DNA from: Coniella vitis | Taxonomy: Eukaryota > Ascomycota > Sordariomycetes > Diaporthales > Schizoparmaceae | Direction of reading: 5' to 3' | NCBI GenBank assembly: GCA_011317545.1 | Contig: WUJK01000001.1 | Coordinates: forward strand, 744,001-808,000 | Length of the DNA: 64,000 nt | In this document: positions 22,639 to 33,625 of the stretch, in pieces | Position numbering within the stretch: position 1 is the first letter of the stretch | Layout of the letters: each line of letters begins with the position of its first letter | Notes under the pieces: model-generated | Databases searched by the model: none | What the model saw: the letters and a program-made list of their open reading frames with translations, nothing else | Told to the model about the DNA's origin: nothing | Translations under genes and position numbers: made by a program

Positions 22639-22710
22639 TGCCCACTATCAGAATCGAACTGATGACCTTATCATTACTAGTGATACGCTCTACCACTGAG
22701 CCAAGCGGGC
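22639..22710 (-). tRNA. tRNA-Thr(AGU): tRNA-Thr, anticodon AGU, no intron
   Basis: The minus strand folds as a 72-nt cloverleaf. The acceptor stem GCCCGCT pairs with AGTGGGC (one G-U), discriminator A. The D arm is GCTC-AGTGGTA-GAGC. The anticodon stem TATCA/TGATA has loop CTAGTAA, so the anticodon is AGT (Thr). The T arm is ATCAG-TTCGATT-CTGAT. The internal A box (TGGCTCAGTGG) and B box (GTTCGATTC) are intact. The anticodon-to-T region resembles known fungal tRNA-Thr. The gene reads ACU and, after inosine modification, ACC codons. Confidence 0.95.
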
Positions 22711-23696
22711 ATTGTCTTTGCGTAATTGCTTGCTTGTGATGGAAAGGGGCTTACGTTGGAATAAATAGGCCGATATGTGTGCTCGCCGAAAATATGGTTC
22801 GTGCGTTTTGTGTGCATAGTAAATGTGCGGGGCGGGATGTCGCTTAGGAGAGAATAATTTGGGAAGTGCCGTGTGGAAAAACGTGAAACATTATTCGTGC
22901 TTACGTGATAGGTGGGGTGCGGAAAGGGGCGCCTTGCTCCGACAGGTTTACTATTGGTTGGGACGATTTGGCATCCAGCTGCACTATTATGAAAAAGCTC
23001 GAAACAAAGAGTGGAGAAAATCTCAGGTACGTACTCATATCTACTATAAAATCATTGCCTAGGCTTATTAGGCACTTTGAAGCCTGCCTCCCTGGGAGCG
23101 AAAGGAATCCGGAACCTAACATGGTTTGCACACACCTAATAATATTCGGTCAGCTACAGAAAGAGGCGGCGGACGTAATTGTGGATTTAGTCGTCTTAGT
23201 ATATGGCGCGGAATACTTGAAAGCAGAGAAAAAAAAAGAAGCATGTAAGGAGCAGGTGGGATATGATCAGAAGAGTAATGAGCTACAGAGAAGAAAGACT
23301 GAAGAAGGCTGAAAAATGAATTACAGTTGGATGTCAAACGATGGCTTATTGATTTGAAATATAGTTGTGGTTGAGAATGTGTAGTGACTCCCAGGTTCGA
23401 GGTATGGGTGCATAGTATCCTTCGAAGTGCCGATGAATGACTGACTGCTTGGTAGAAGACACCAATACCACAATTCTAGAGAGGCGCTCTCCCATCCGCG
23501 CAAAGTAGGTACTTAACGTGCGAAAAGTACACTGTGAGGCCGTACTGTTCAGCACACGCAACAGCAGCAGCAGCAACAATGAATCTGCCCTTTTCTCTCC
23601 ATATCATCGCAGCAATACTTTTCCCTCTTGGCCTTGGCCTTGTACACATCACAATGCCCACGTGCGCAAAGAACAAGTGTCAAGGTCACCCACCCA
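22711..23696. other. Intergenic between tRNA and cupin gene
   Basis: No supported gene; several short open frames lack recognisable content. The motif GTAGGTACTTAAC is near 23505. Confidence 0.55.
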
Positions 23697-24964
23697 TCAC
23701 TCAATCGTTGCACCGCCCCAACCATCCAAGTCCACTTGGATGGGCGCAGTTCCAATGCGCATCAATACCCACGTCACATCGCCCTGATCGCTGTGCTCGT
23801 TGACGATCTGGTGTTCGGTCCACGCGGGTATGAATGCAAAGTCGCCTGCTTTCAGCTCGAGACGGCGCGGGATTTCTTCTAAGGGTGCGGGGTCTTCTCC
23901 CTTGAGGTCTGCTCGCAGTGCTTTGACTGCGTCGACGGGGGGGCTGAGCAGGAGGACGCCGTGGCCTGATGTAGCGTAGATCACGGTGTCTGTCAAGTAA
24001 ATTTCATTTGTTGTCAGCAGTCAATTGGGATTCAAGGCGCGATGACGAAGCGTTTCGGCTGGCAATGTTGCCGAACTTAAATGTCCTTCTGATGTTTAGA
24101 AGATACGCCGTGACAAGCGAGCATTCATACGGAATAAGAGGTTAAAGTAGATGAGGGATTGTTACCTTGCTCACCAAAGTGTCGAATTCCAGATGCGGAT
24201 CTTGGCCTGACTGTAAGAACTATTGGATGTTACCAAAGTGTAATGTGGTGCTTTGGAGACCAGGATGATGATAGACGCCTGCCTCAGAAAATAATATATA
24301 GGGATTGCCACTGAGATACGAAACACCAAAAAAAGAAAAATGGAATGGTTAATGCTTTTACAGACGCTTTACGACTAAGAAGCTCAGCCATACAGAAAAA
24401 AAAATGTTTTCACATCATAAAGAAAGTTCGAGGCGAAAGAAGAAAGCAAGGCAACTGCGCTGGTTTTGACATGAACAATACCGAAACGGCAACCTCAAAA
24501 CAAGGAATCAAAATTCAATCATGAGTCGTTTTGGCCAGTAACATACCTGAGACGCACATGTTGCCTGTGGCACCCACCTTGGCATCTCTACGAAAGACCT
24601 CGGGTCCGTCTGATGGAGGTGGAACTGGCACGTAAGCATTGTGACTTGACGAGTTGGTCCTATCCTTTTGAATCCCATCACCAATAAGATCTGCAGATGT
24701 TGCGTGGTCTTCATGGTCAAACAGATGTATTGGCTCATGCTGAGCGTGTGACGACTCGATTGATGCTTCCGGCTTAACACCTGCCCCGGGTCCCCTGCTT
24801 ACGGATGTACTGGATGTAGCCTCACCGCCGTGTTGATGCTGATACCAGGGGGGCCTTGGGGCCCGCTCCTTAATGGGGTCCAATTGATCGCCTTGGACAA
24901 CTTGGACTTCAGATGGTATTATCATGGGGAGTAAATCGTGTAACAAGGGTATAAGTGACGCCAT
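23697..24964 (-). CDS. Cupin-domain protein, three exons, 251 aa
   Basis: Exons 24964-24547, 24210-24166 and 23989-23697. Introns are 336 nt (GTATGT...TTACAG) and 176 nt (GTAACA...TTGACAG). The spliced core is continuous across both junctions: GATGNMCVS-VRPRSASGIRHFGEQ-DTVIYATSGHGVLL, then a short insertion and LELKAGDFAFIPAWTEHQIVN. The last two blocks are the two conserved cupin motifs (strand-rich GIRHFG...SGHG and GDFAFIPAWTEHQ), with His residues in metal-ligand positions. The N-terminal ~120 aa is Ser/His/Pro-rich and probably disordered. RmlC-like cupins are enzymes or small-molecule binders; substrate unknown. The middle 45-nt exon carries part of the metal-site motif, so a single-frame reading misses it. 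The first intron is long for this genome. Confidence 0.82.
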
Positions 24965-27915
24965 GATGGCGGGTTCGCTGTACCTCTCTAGTCGCAGACG
25001 CTTTGGGGACGACTTTGGTCACCCTACAAACCGAACAAGACCGATAGGGCGTGTTGCGCCCGTGGGTTAGGTGAAAGAGTAGGCTATTTGCCTAGCGATG
25101 CTGTACCCAGTAGCGTCCAGCAACCTGCAAGCCCAGACGCAGGCGGTGTGACCGGGGAGCATGTACTAGGCCAGGCTGAGAAATAGTCAATTTGGATTGA
25201 GTTCAACTCGGTGTTGACACGAACGTCTGGCCTGGAAGGGAAGGAGGATATTTAGACGGCCGAGATGTCGTGCAGGCTGTGGATGCGGGGTGGATGTACT
25301 TTGGTGGAGGAATGCAGAAGCTCAGCGTTGCAAATATGGGTTACTTCTCAGATGATCCTCAGGAATCAGAGTGTCAAAGGTCCGCAAGCTTCAATATGTG
25401 GATTTGGGTGGATGTGTGTTGTTGCTGTGAGGTAGTCGCATATGGGGTGCCAAGACAGGGGGGCGATGGCTGTCGGGTTTCCGAGTCTGGTGGATAGGAC
25501 GCCAAAAAGGGAGCAAGGTCAGGAAATCAACCCGTGGCTGCCGAGTTTCCTGGGCCGCATTCAGCGCGGATCAAAGACAGGTGGTCGACTTGTCGTCGGA
25601 GATGACGCGAGCAAAAAGGCCGATTACAGGGCTTGTCCAGTCTGACATGCGGAAGCCGTGGCCGCAGTGGGGTACTTCTCTGCAAAGTCTCGAATACTTT
25701 GCAAGCTTGAATCGTTTCAACTCTTACTACAGAGCGTTGGCGACGACAAGGTGATGCAGAAGAACTTTTGTGGCCAAGAATGGGTTAGCCTTCTATATTT
25801 GCTTCGATGAAGGGTTAGTAAACGCAAACAAAGCTCTGCGGTGAGAGCCATGCCGCCGTAGAACCTTTCTCACAGTCAAAGTACTGGGTACGAGGATCGT
25901 GACAAGGATTGCAAAGCCCATCTTGAACATCGGCAGGTCGGAGGTTATGATTCCAGACCAAGCTTTTCGTGCCAATTCCCCTCCATCATTTTCCTCCATC
26001 TTTTGAGTTTATATTCTTGTTGTGAATTCGTAGCTGGCCATAATCTGCAATCGGATGGAGCCATAATGAACTCGCTTGTCCCTCTTTTCTTGCCAAAAAT
26101 ATCTCACTCCACGAACATCTAGCTGTGCTGTTCTGGGCAATGTACAAAACCCACGGAGACTTATACTTGAGGATTAGAAGTGACGCTCACCTCAGGGCCT
26201 CTTGAGTTGCCCTGTCCTGCTGGAAAAGCCAGGGTCTCCGTCTGTCCGACTAGCTATGAATTGCAACCTTTCTGCCTTGTCAGACGGAGAACCGGACGAA
26301 GGACGGCCGAGCTGTATAGGCCTCCAAGGATAGCCAGTCTTCTATGCATACAGACCGCCGCCGCTCGGACGAATTTGGGATATCACGGGCGTCGCCGAAA
26401 AGGAAAGCCTTGCGCGTGTGCTTTGTGGAGCGATTAGTGGACTAGATGAAGCACTTTGCGTACTGATACGTCTTGCAAAAGATCCAGTTCATCTCGGGAG
26501 GTCTAGGGCAAAATAAGAAGGCCCTACCGGGACAGCGGACGACGACCCGCCTCAAGACAGCCTGGCCCAGAGAGCTGGATCAGGCGGCTGCCGCAGTAAC
26601 CGGGTCTGTTGAAGGAACACGACTCTTGTGATAGAACAACTGAACATCGGACGGTCAACTTTTCGAACATGAGTACCGAGGAAACCAACCTTCATTACAA
26701 CAACTTATGGTGGGATGACGACATGATGGTAGAGGTGTCTTTGATAGCCCAAGTCGCTGACCCAAAACCACGCGCTATCCCATGGCAAAGGAGGTACGTC
26801 GGCATGTCGGAGGTTATAGTAACGCAGCCTGCAGGACCGTGATTGACCATGCAGGATGTGACAAGTGCGTTTGCTGCGACACAGACATGACACGCATTTG
26901 CCGTACACGTTTCTTTTTCAGCCAGTCGTGGGAATATTGTCTGGGTCCCTGTTGCTGGCCCTTGGATTCGTAAGTCCTTGCTTGTACCCGCAAGGTCCTG
27001 GACTGGATGTGGCTGGCTGTCTGACCAAATAAACCTGATCAGCATTGTGCAATCCAAGATATTCAATTTGCTGCTGAGCCTGTCGCAGCCCACAAACTGC
27101 ACGGGTTCATTCGCGAAGCTGTCGTTGGAAATGATAGCATGTGACATGTTCCGAATGGGTTGGCCATGCTTGGAATGGAGAACAAAACTTGATGTTGTTT
27201 ACAGAGAATCCGATATCGTAGAGAAACACGTGTAAGTAGACTGCCAACTTTGGTGCATGATAGTATGTTGATTCGGAACAAGTTGAGCGGTACCATGGGA
27301 CAAGAAGCGACCTGGCCTGTACATGCTGCCAAGTGACGCTGTGCAGCGCCTGTAGGGTCACTCGACACCGCCAAATGCCCCAAAGATGCGGGGATAGTCA
27401 GCTCAACCAGTACCGTGTACCAGCAGGTAAGCCCAGATATTGGCGGGCATCCGCTGTACAGCGTTACACGACCCCTTAATGAATGACGCTGGACAGGCTT
27501 GGGATGCGTTGTTGCAGGGCAGGAACAAGCCGATGGATCACATCATTACTGCAAGCTTGAGGCCTTTGCACACCTCTCTGTCTGCTCTGTCGACCTGACA
27601 CGCACGAAACAACTACATATTCCTGACCGTCCCCATCTTTCCCTGTCAAACCTCTGCGGCGAAGCTCGCTTTTCTACCTTCCTAAACTGTCTGGTTTGCT
27701 TTGACTGGCTTGCTGACCCAACTCTCTGCCTCCCGAGGAAGCGTACGGCGTTGCTAACCACGCATCTCCATCTTCTCTGGCCCACTCTGCCTCGGTTGTT
27801 GCTCAGTGAATGCAGCCCGCCAGCGCATCATAAACATCGAGAATCCATTCATCACCTGAACGGTAACGACCAAGACCACTTTCGCTGTCTCAGATCCACC
27901 TGGCCTTTCGAAACA
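24965..27915. other. ~3 kb with no confident gene
   Basis: The largest gene-poor stretch in the window, between divergent cupin and F-box genes. The only small ORF worth listing is at 25793-25999. Other open frames (26180-26437, 26609-26842, 26695-27147) have no recognised content and overlap each other on opposite strands. The right 500 bp is the F-box promoter and leader (pyrimidine-rich, about 27570-27800). Confidence 0.5.
25793..25999 (-). CDS. Possible 68-aa single-span membrane protein
   Basis: An ATG-started open frame in the gene-poor region. It has a hydrophilic acidic start (MEENDGGEL), one hydrophobic stretch (MFKMGFAILVTILVPSTLTV) and a basic tail (RKVLRRHGSHRRA), the layout of a small tail-side-in membrane protein with positive-inside topology. 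I recognise no family. An ORF of this length can occur by chance, so it is listed as a candidate only. Confidence 0.22.
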   Translation of the reverse strand: MEENDGGELARKAWSGIITSDLPMFKMGFAILVTILVPSTLTVRKVLRRHGSHRRALFAFTNPSSKQI

Positions 27916-29762
27916 ATGTTTGGCTTGGCTGCTATGGACGGCGTCTCCAGGCCGTGCTCCCTAGCAATGGCTGCGTATGGAGAAGCTTTCAGTGCCAACA
28001 ACGCTACAACCATTGGTAAGTGATACTGCCTCGTTCACCACATCCACAACTGATCTAATGGTTGTCCAATAGACTCGACCTTGATGACTGCGTCCACCGG
28101 TTTCTCCTTGGCTACCCTCCCTTCGGAGCTGATCGATCACATCCTTTCATACTTGTCACCTCTCGACCTCGCTGCCGTCAGTCGGGTAAGCCATGCCCTC
28201 TACGCACATGCTATAGCCGACCACCTGTGGCAGAGCATCGTCCAGGCCAACGTGCCTGGCGTTCAAGTCACTACGTCTTATCCTTGTGCCTCATTCCGGG
28301 AGCTCTACGTCGCTCACGATCCGCATTGGTTCCTCACCAAGCACAAGATTTGGTTCTGCGACAAGGATCTTACCGGCAAGCTCATCGTTGTACGCTATGA
28401 TGAGCGTCGTGGTGTTATCGAAGGCTACCAACTGGTGGCTACCAGTGTGGAATCGTCTTCTGAGGCCAACAGTCCTAGTCTAATGCAGGCCGACCTGGAG
28501 ATTCACAACTTCGACCCGCAGGTCCGTCTGCATCTTGACAAGCCCATTCTACAAATGCGGGCCAAACCACGCCCATCGTCCGCTGCAAACCACGACAATC
28601 AAAGTGTCTCGTCTTGCCTCGGAGAATTGGGGGAGCTCTCGCAATGGAACACCAGCTTTGACTATGCCTCGGTTCCCCAAGCAGCACGTAATGCCCGTAC
28701 CAGCGTCAACAAGTTCTCGGCCGAGACGCCGATGTCTCTTGAAGATAGACACACTGACGCAATGGTCAACAACTTTCTGTTGACGCGTGCTCTGCCTGAG
28801 TCCACAGCTGCGGAACTCAGCAGCCGGTCTTTCCCCTACGGCAATGTATGGCCTCCACCAGCCATTCCTGCTTCAGACCGGGTCTCGGCTGCTCATTTAC
28901 TAGACGAGAGCACTGTCAGCTCGGTGTCTGAAGAGAATCGGCCCACGCGCCGCTCTGAAATCAGCGACAAGGCGTTTCGAATCCGGTCTTGGCTAGACGC
29001 GAGCCCGACTTCTATGGCTGCCGTCAACTTGAACAGAAACGAGTCTCTGAACGGCGGATGGTCGTTCAACCCTGCTGGAAGTCTATTTGGTCAGGGCTCC
29101 CGTCCGTGGCTCCCGGCTCTCTTTGGCGGCTCGCAGTCGTCAATGTCCGTACGCCTCGGAGACTCGGTGACGACATATTCGACGCTCGATTCCGACCTGT
29201 ACACGCCAACTGCCGATCAGCCATGGAAGGGAATTTGGGTTGGTGACTACAGCTCGCATGGTTGCGAATTCCTCCTCATCAAACAACATCACTCAACCCC
29301 GTTTGATGAAGAAGCATTTGAAGCCACACGGACAGAATATGAAACAAATAACGAGTTTGCCCAGCGTAAGGCGCATGCAAGGAAGTATCGGGGTAGCCTG
29401 GAGGCTGTCAAGTTGACTGGAGACGTCAATGTTCCTCGTGGTGAATGCACCTTTGTAGCGGAGGATCTCGGCGAGAAGGGCTTTGTCACGACGGTGCAGG
29501 AGCAGCCCTTCCTAGGCGCAAGAGTTGTGCAAAGCAAGGGGCACATTGCGCGGTCTGGTTTCACACATGGTGAGTATAGTCTTGCCCCGAGCCTTGATAT
29601 TTACCAAACCAGGAGTGCTGACACATTCGGGTGCTAGACCGATATATTCCATCGCAGTTACTCCTCATTTCGGAGGACAGGCTTGCACAGTTGTGGGTTG
29701 GGTACAACCACATCAGCTTCTTCCAAAGGGTCAACATGGATCAGTTTTTGGTACCCACATAG
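27916..29762 (+). CDS. F-box protein with FBXO31-like C-terminal domain, 573 aa
   Basis: Exons 27916-28015, 28073-29569 and 29638-29762. Junctions are ATT-G|GTAAGT...CCAATAG|AC and CAT-G|GTGAGT...GTGCTAG|AC, both keeping frame. The F-box is at about 47-95 (LATLPSELIDHILSYLSPLDLAAVSRVSHALY), followed by WQSIVQANVPG and a WFL block. After a low-complexity middle, residues from ~375 on (GIWVGDYSSHGCEFLLIKQ, EAVKLTGDVNVPRGECTFVAED, HIARSGFTHDRYIPSQLLLIS, LAQLWVGYNHISFFQRVNMD) match the domain found after the F-box in FBXO31, called the cyclin D1-binding domain, and in plant homologues. It is expected to be a substrate receptor of an SCF ubiquitin ligase; its substrates are unknown. The third exon completes the domain. 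Confidence 0.87.
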
Positions 29763-31508
29763 ATGATGTCGAGTCTGGAGCTTGATTAGTATGGTTATGA
29801 TTCGCTTATTGTTTGGGAGCGAAAATTGGGCGGCCCTTTGGGTGGCGTTGTTGGTCTATTGCATTTCAAAACGGCGTATGGCATGAGTTGCGGCGTAGGC
29901 GGGCCATTGCTGACATGGCTTAAGGCGGATTTGATACCAATCAAGTAGTTGATATTAATAGTGACAGATTTGATTTCATCGGGTTGTTTGACGGCGTCTC
30001 TTGGCCCTTTGTCATTGCTCTCTGCGGTCATATCATTGTTCGAACGAGTCATCCAAAGAGTATAAGGCGGCAGAAATGAAGGGCGGTTGATGTGCGTGTT
30101 GCTCGTCTCGTACGTGGGTTGTGTTAGGGGAGGCGCGGTATTCTCCGAAGGTTATGGTTTGGAATTCGAGATGGGGCTAATGGACAAGCGCTTCAGTTCG
30201 TGGACTGTCAGAGTGTTGACGCGAAGAAAGTTTGACCGAAGGGGAGGACGAACACCATTAAGAATATATCTTTCGGGGATTTGGGAATCCAGGTGGAAGT
30301 TCTTCAAGTTCGGTGGCCGAAGGTGGCTACACCAGAAAAAAGGGCCCGCAACATTACGTTTGAGTCTCGAAGCCTGGCTGGCTGCTGGCGTTCTGAGGAC
30401 AAGAGGCAAAAAGGTGCTTGCGAACGACAGCGCTTATCGGGCGGGTATGCATCTCTGAAGCTGGGACCTGCTATCTTGGGATGTCCCGATCTTCTTTGCA
30501 ACTGCCGAAAAGGGAAACTGGCAAGTTTTGGTGGTTGACATTGTGGATGCTGCCCATGTGCACTGCTGTTATGCCCAGCATGCTCATCCACTGGCACTAC
30601 AGGGCATGCTTTGAACATAGCAGTGGATTGGTCACTATGAATCCAAAAGGGAGGAGGCTCTCGGTGGGTGTCTGCATGGATGGCTGGATGGCTGGAGGCT
30701 CGGCTGGGCTACATAACCGAATGAGTGCGGCTGTCGGTTGAAGATATCCTTTTGGTGTTGGTGTTTGGGTGTCTTGATATCATTGTTATAACAATTCATT
30801 TCCAAATGGTCATCGACCGATCCTGCCGAATTCACATTCTCAACATTGAAATTCAAGGAGACTTTTCTGAACTGGATCGTGTTCTTTTCTTTTCTTTTTT
30901 TTTTTTTTTATTTTTTATTTTTTTTTTTTGGCTCGGTGTTTTGGTTGATCTTCTCGTCTTTCTCATACGTTGGCAGCACTTTGAGGCACGTAAACTAGAG
31001 AGGTGATCTTCGGAATGATGGTGGCTTCAAATCTCGGAACCTAGCACTGAAGCAATCACAGAACGTCTTAATGCACCGCTGTACCATGATACTATGTATG
31101 AAGGTCGCCACCGGAATCATCACAAATGCTTGCATAGCCCAAGTATCTGGGTACCGGAATCCAATACAGAGAATTATACATAGGTACTTAGGTAGTGTTG
31201 GTACTATGTGCTATGCATACATAGTATTAGAGCCATGTCAGCATCAGCAGCCAATCAGAAAAAGCATAGTCACCCTTCCCACGCCCCCGCCCTTGCCCCA
31301 TAATTGTGCTTGACGTCACGAAAAGATTATCACCACCAACACAGCAAGCGCATGTGACGGTCGAGAACAGCTGGGCTGACTGGTGCTGGCTTTTGGCTTC
31401 AACCCAATCTCGTGTACCTGAAGCCAGGCCTAGGCATTCAAACACGCCAGCCATACCCACCATTCTACATCTACTGCACCAGAAGCAAACGGGCACGGGA
31501 CTCTCACC
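29763..31508. other. Intergenic between F-box and DUF1769 genes
   Basis: No supported gene. It contains a T-rich tract with few interruptions (about 30884-30929) and the motif TAGGTACTTAGGTAG near 31181. The right end is the promoter of the DUF1769 gene. Confidence 0.55.
30884..30929. repeat. T-rich low-complexity tract
   Basis: Almost pure T broken by single C, A or TA. Such tracts are common in fungal promoters (nucleosome-excluding). No adjacent element or target-site duplication is visible, so it is not called a retroposon tail. Confidence 0.7.
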
Positions 31509-32835
31509 ATGGCCGACAAGTACGTGCTCAGGGTCACAGCAGGCCCAACCTACGATCTGGCAACGCACAAGGAGGTGCCCGTCAACACGTCCGAGTTGGT
31601 GCGCGTCAGCACCGACTTCATGGACATCGACTTGACCGTCCGCATCCGTAATTACAAGGGCCTACCGCGCAACTCGCCCGCCGTGTCGCCCTACTTTACC
31701 CACGAGCCTCACGCCACAAACAACGACCAGTACAGCATCTCGTTTCGCTTCACGCCAAAGGATCCTTCCAAGACTGCTGCTGCCTCGTCCGCTTCATCCT
31801 CCGCTGCGGGCAAGGAAACCCAAGCACAATCCCAGCAGCTTGACGATGACGACGACCTCCTCCCCGAGGGCATCTCGGGCGCTGACCTCCAATTTGGCAA
31901 CGACTTTGACCACCCTATCCGCGATCGTCTCCCGCCAGGCTTCAGCTACGCTATGAAGATAGTCAAATGGTGGATTGACCCAGGCCTGGACGGCGACCCT
32001 TACGCTGACAACCCATACCTCTTTGGTCCCGCCCTGTCTTCTTGCAACACCATCCACGTCGGCCCCGCCGCCTTTGACGAGGAAAAAGGTGGTCTGTGGG
32101 TGGAGGAGGGCGCCTCAGACGCGGACGCAAAAGGCTGGCGCCAGGATGTTGGCGCTCCTTCAGATCCCAAGGCCCGCATGAAGTGGGCGTTGCAGGAGCA
32201 GAGCAAGGAGGATTGGGTGTGGGAATATGGACGAACATATGCGGTTGATTTCTTCAATGCGTACATTGACTTCAGCGAGTTTGCGCTGAGGCTACCGGGA
32301 TACTCGGTGCCGATCATGAAGTACTGGGATGGTCAGGGACTGAGGTAAGTGTTCTTGTTCTCTTTTTAGTCCTCAAGTCTCATTCATGTCATCCCCAATA
32401 TCATGATTGGGCGAGTGCGTTCAAAGTTTAGAGACGTGTATACACAACATGAAAAACACTTGGATGGGTTAACATTATCTCTCGTTTGCCTTTTGCAACA
32501 ACAGGAAGAAGCGCTCACACCAGCTCAGGTACGTGTTGCGGAACAGGACAACAAAGCAGGTCTACCTCGTCATCCTCTTCACCCTCTACCTCAAGGAAGA
32601 CGTCAACGAGGACGGCACTCTTAAGCCAGAGGCCGCCCGTGCATACATCTCCGAAGGCCCTGCTGCGTCGGCCTCGTCCTCGCTTGAGAATGAGGCGGCG
32701 ATTGCGAACGAGGAGGACGCGAAGGAGCCTGATTTCGATGGTGAGGCGGCGCTCGAGGAGGCGAGAAAGCACCTCGCTAATGTAGAACTCTCCAAAAAAA
32801 GCGGTGGGGCAGACGCGGATGAAGACATTGATTAG
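31509..32835 (+). CDS. DUF1769 (UPF0590) family protein, 380 aa
   Basis: Exons 31509-32344 and 32529-32835; a 184-nt intron (GTAAGT...CAGCTCAG) joins WDGQGL to RYVLRNRTTKQVYLV. Start context is CACCATGG. Recognisable family blocks are MADKYVLRVTAGPTYD, VRIRNYKGLP, the FSYAMKIVKWWIDPGLDGDPYADNPYLFG stretch, and the DFFNAYIDFSEFALRLPG block before the splice. DUF1769 is a fungal family of cytosolic proteins without assigned activity. The C-terminal ~80 residues after YLK are Ala/Glu/Asp-rich and likely helical or disordered. A second AG (CAACAG, 32503-32508) sits upstream of the chosen acceptor, but using it would break the frame. An AATAAA at 33092 is a possible poly(A) signal. Confidence 0.88.
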
Positions 32836-33625
32836 ACGAGAAAATCTGAGTTTCGGCTTGATGTGGTACTGAGTCGAGGATCGTGTAGACTTGTGGTCAT
32901 CGATTTCGGGCCAACCTGTGGCTTCAGTTACATACGATCGGTGGTGGTCCGGGCGTCCTGTCTCTTGCTAGAGTAGCCTTTGAATGGTAGATCATCTGGC
33001 TTGAATAGACTATTAACAGGCACAAGTAAGTCATTGCATGTGACGGAGCGTGGCAAGCTTGAATACATTGAATTATCATGATCGCATGACAAATAAAGTA
33101 TATACTATGATGCGATGAGTTTCTATCCCTCACTACTTCCTTTATATCTCTTGTCCTGTTTCCATGATTGCGACCGCGTTCATAAGGCTAATTTTGGTAA
33201 CAGAACGCGATTAGAAGTTTGCTTTTCGTCCAAGACAACAAGACGATTGTACATATAAGTTATAGTATAGTATATATACTCAGATTTACATGTAGAATAT
33301 TTACCTGCGCTGATCCTACATTTTCAAGGACCCGGCTATGTACTTGCAAAAATGCATCTGTGGCCATTGGTGAGCTGTAACTCCGTTGGTAAAGATGCTT
33401 GCAATAGATGGCTTTTGCAAAAGAAATCTCTCACCCCCGGCCTGCCATCCAACAAAGACCAGTCAAGGAGTGAAGGCGCGAGAGAAGAGGTGGAGGAGAA
33501 AATAAAAACCAATGAAAGGTTGGGGGGGCGGGGTTCAAATGACCCTGGAAGCAATGCGCTGCATGGCATGCAACACTGCACCTCAGACACATCGAAGCAC
33601 GAGCCCTGGGCGCCGCAGCCAGCCA
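32836..33625. other. Intergenic between convergent genes
   Basis: 3' flanks of the DUF1769 (plus) and Trk (minus) genes. AATAAA at 33092-33097 suits the plus-strand gene. An AT-rich patch lies around 33240-33310. No gene is seen. Confidence 0.55.

Noticed and set aside
26695..27147. 150-codon minus-strand frame in the gene-poor region
   Set aside because: No recognised content, and equally long frames exist on the other strand.
30884..30929. T-rich tract as a possible retroposon tail
   Set aside because: No adjacent element, no target-site duplication and no coding remnant; it fits ordinary promoter poly-T.
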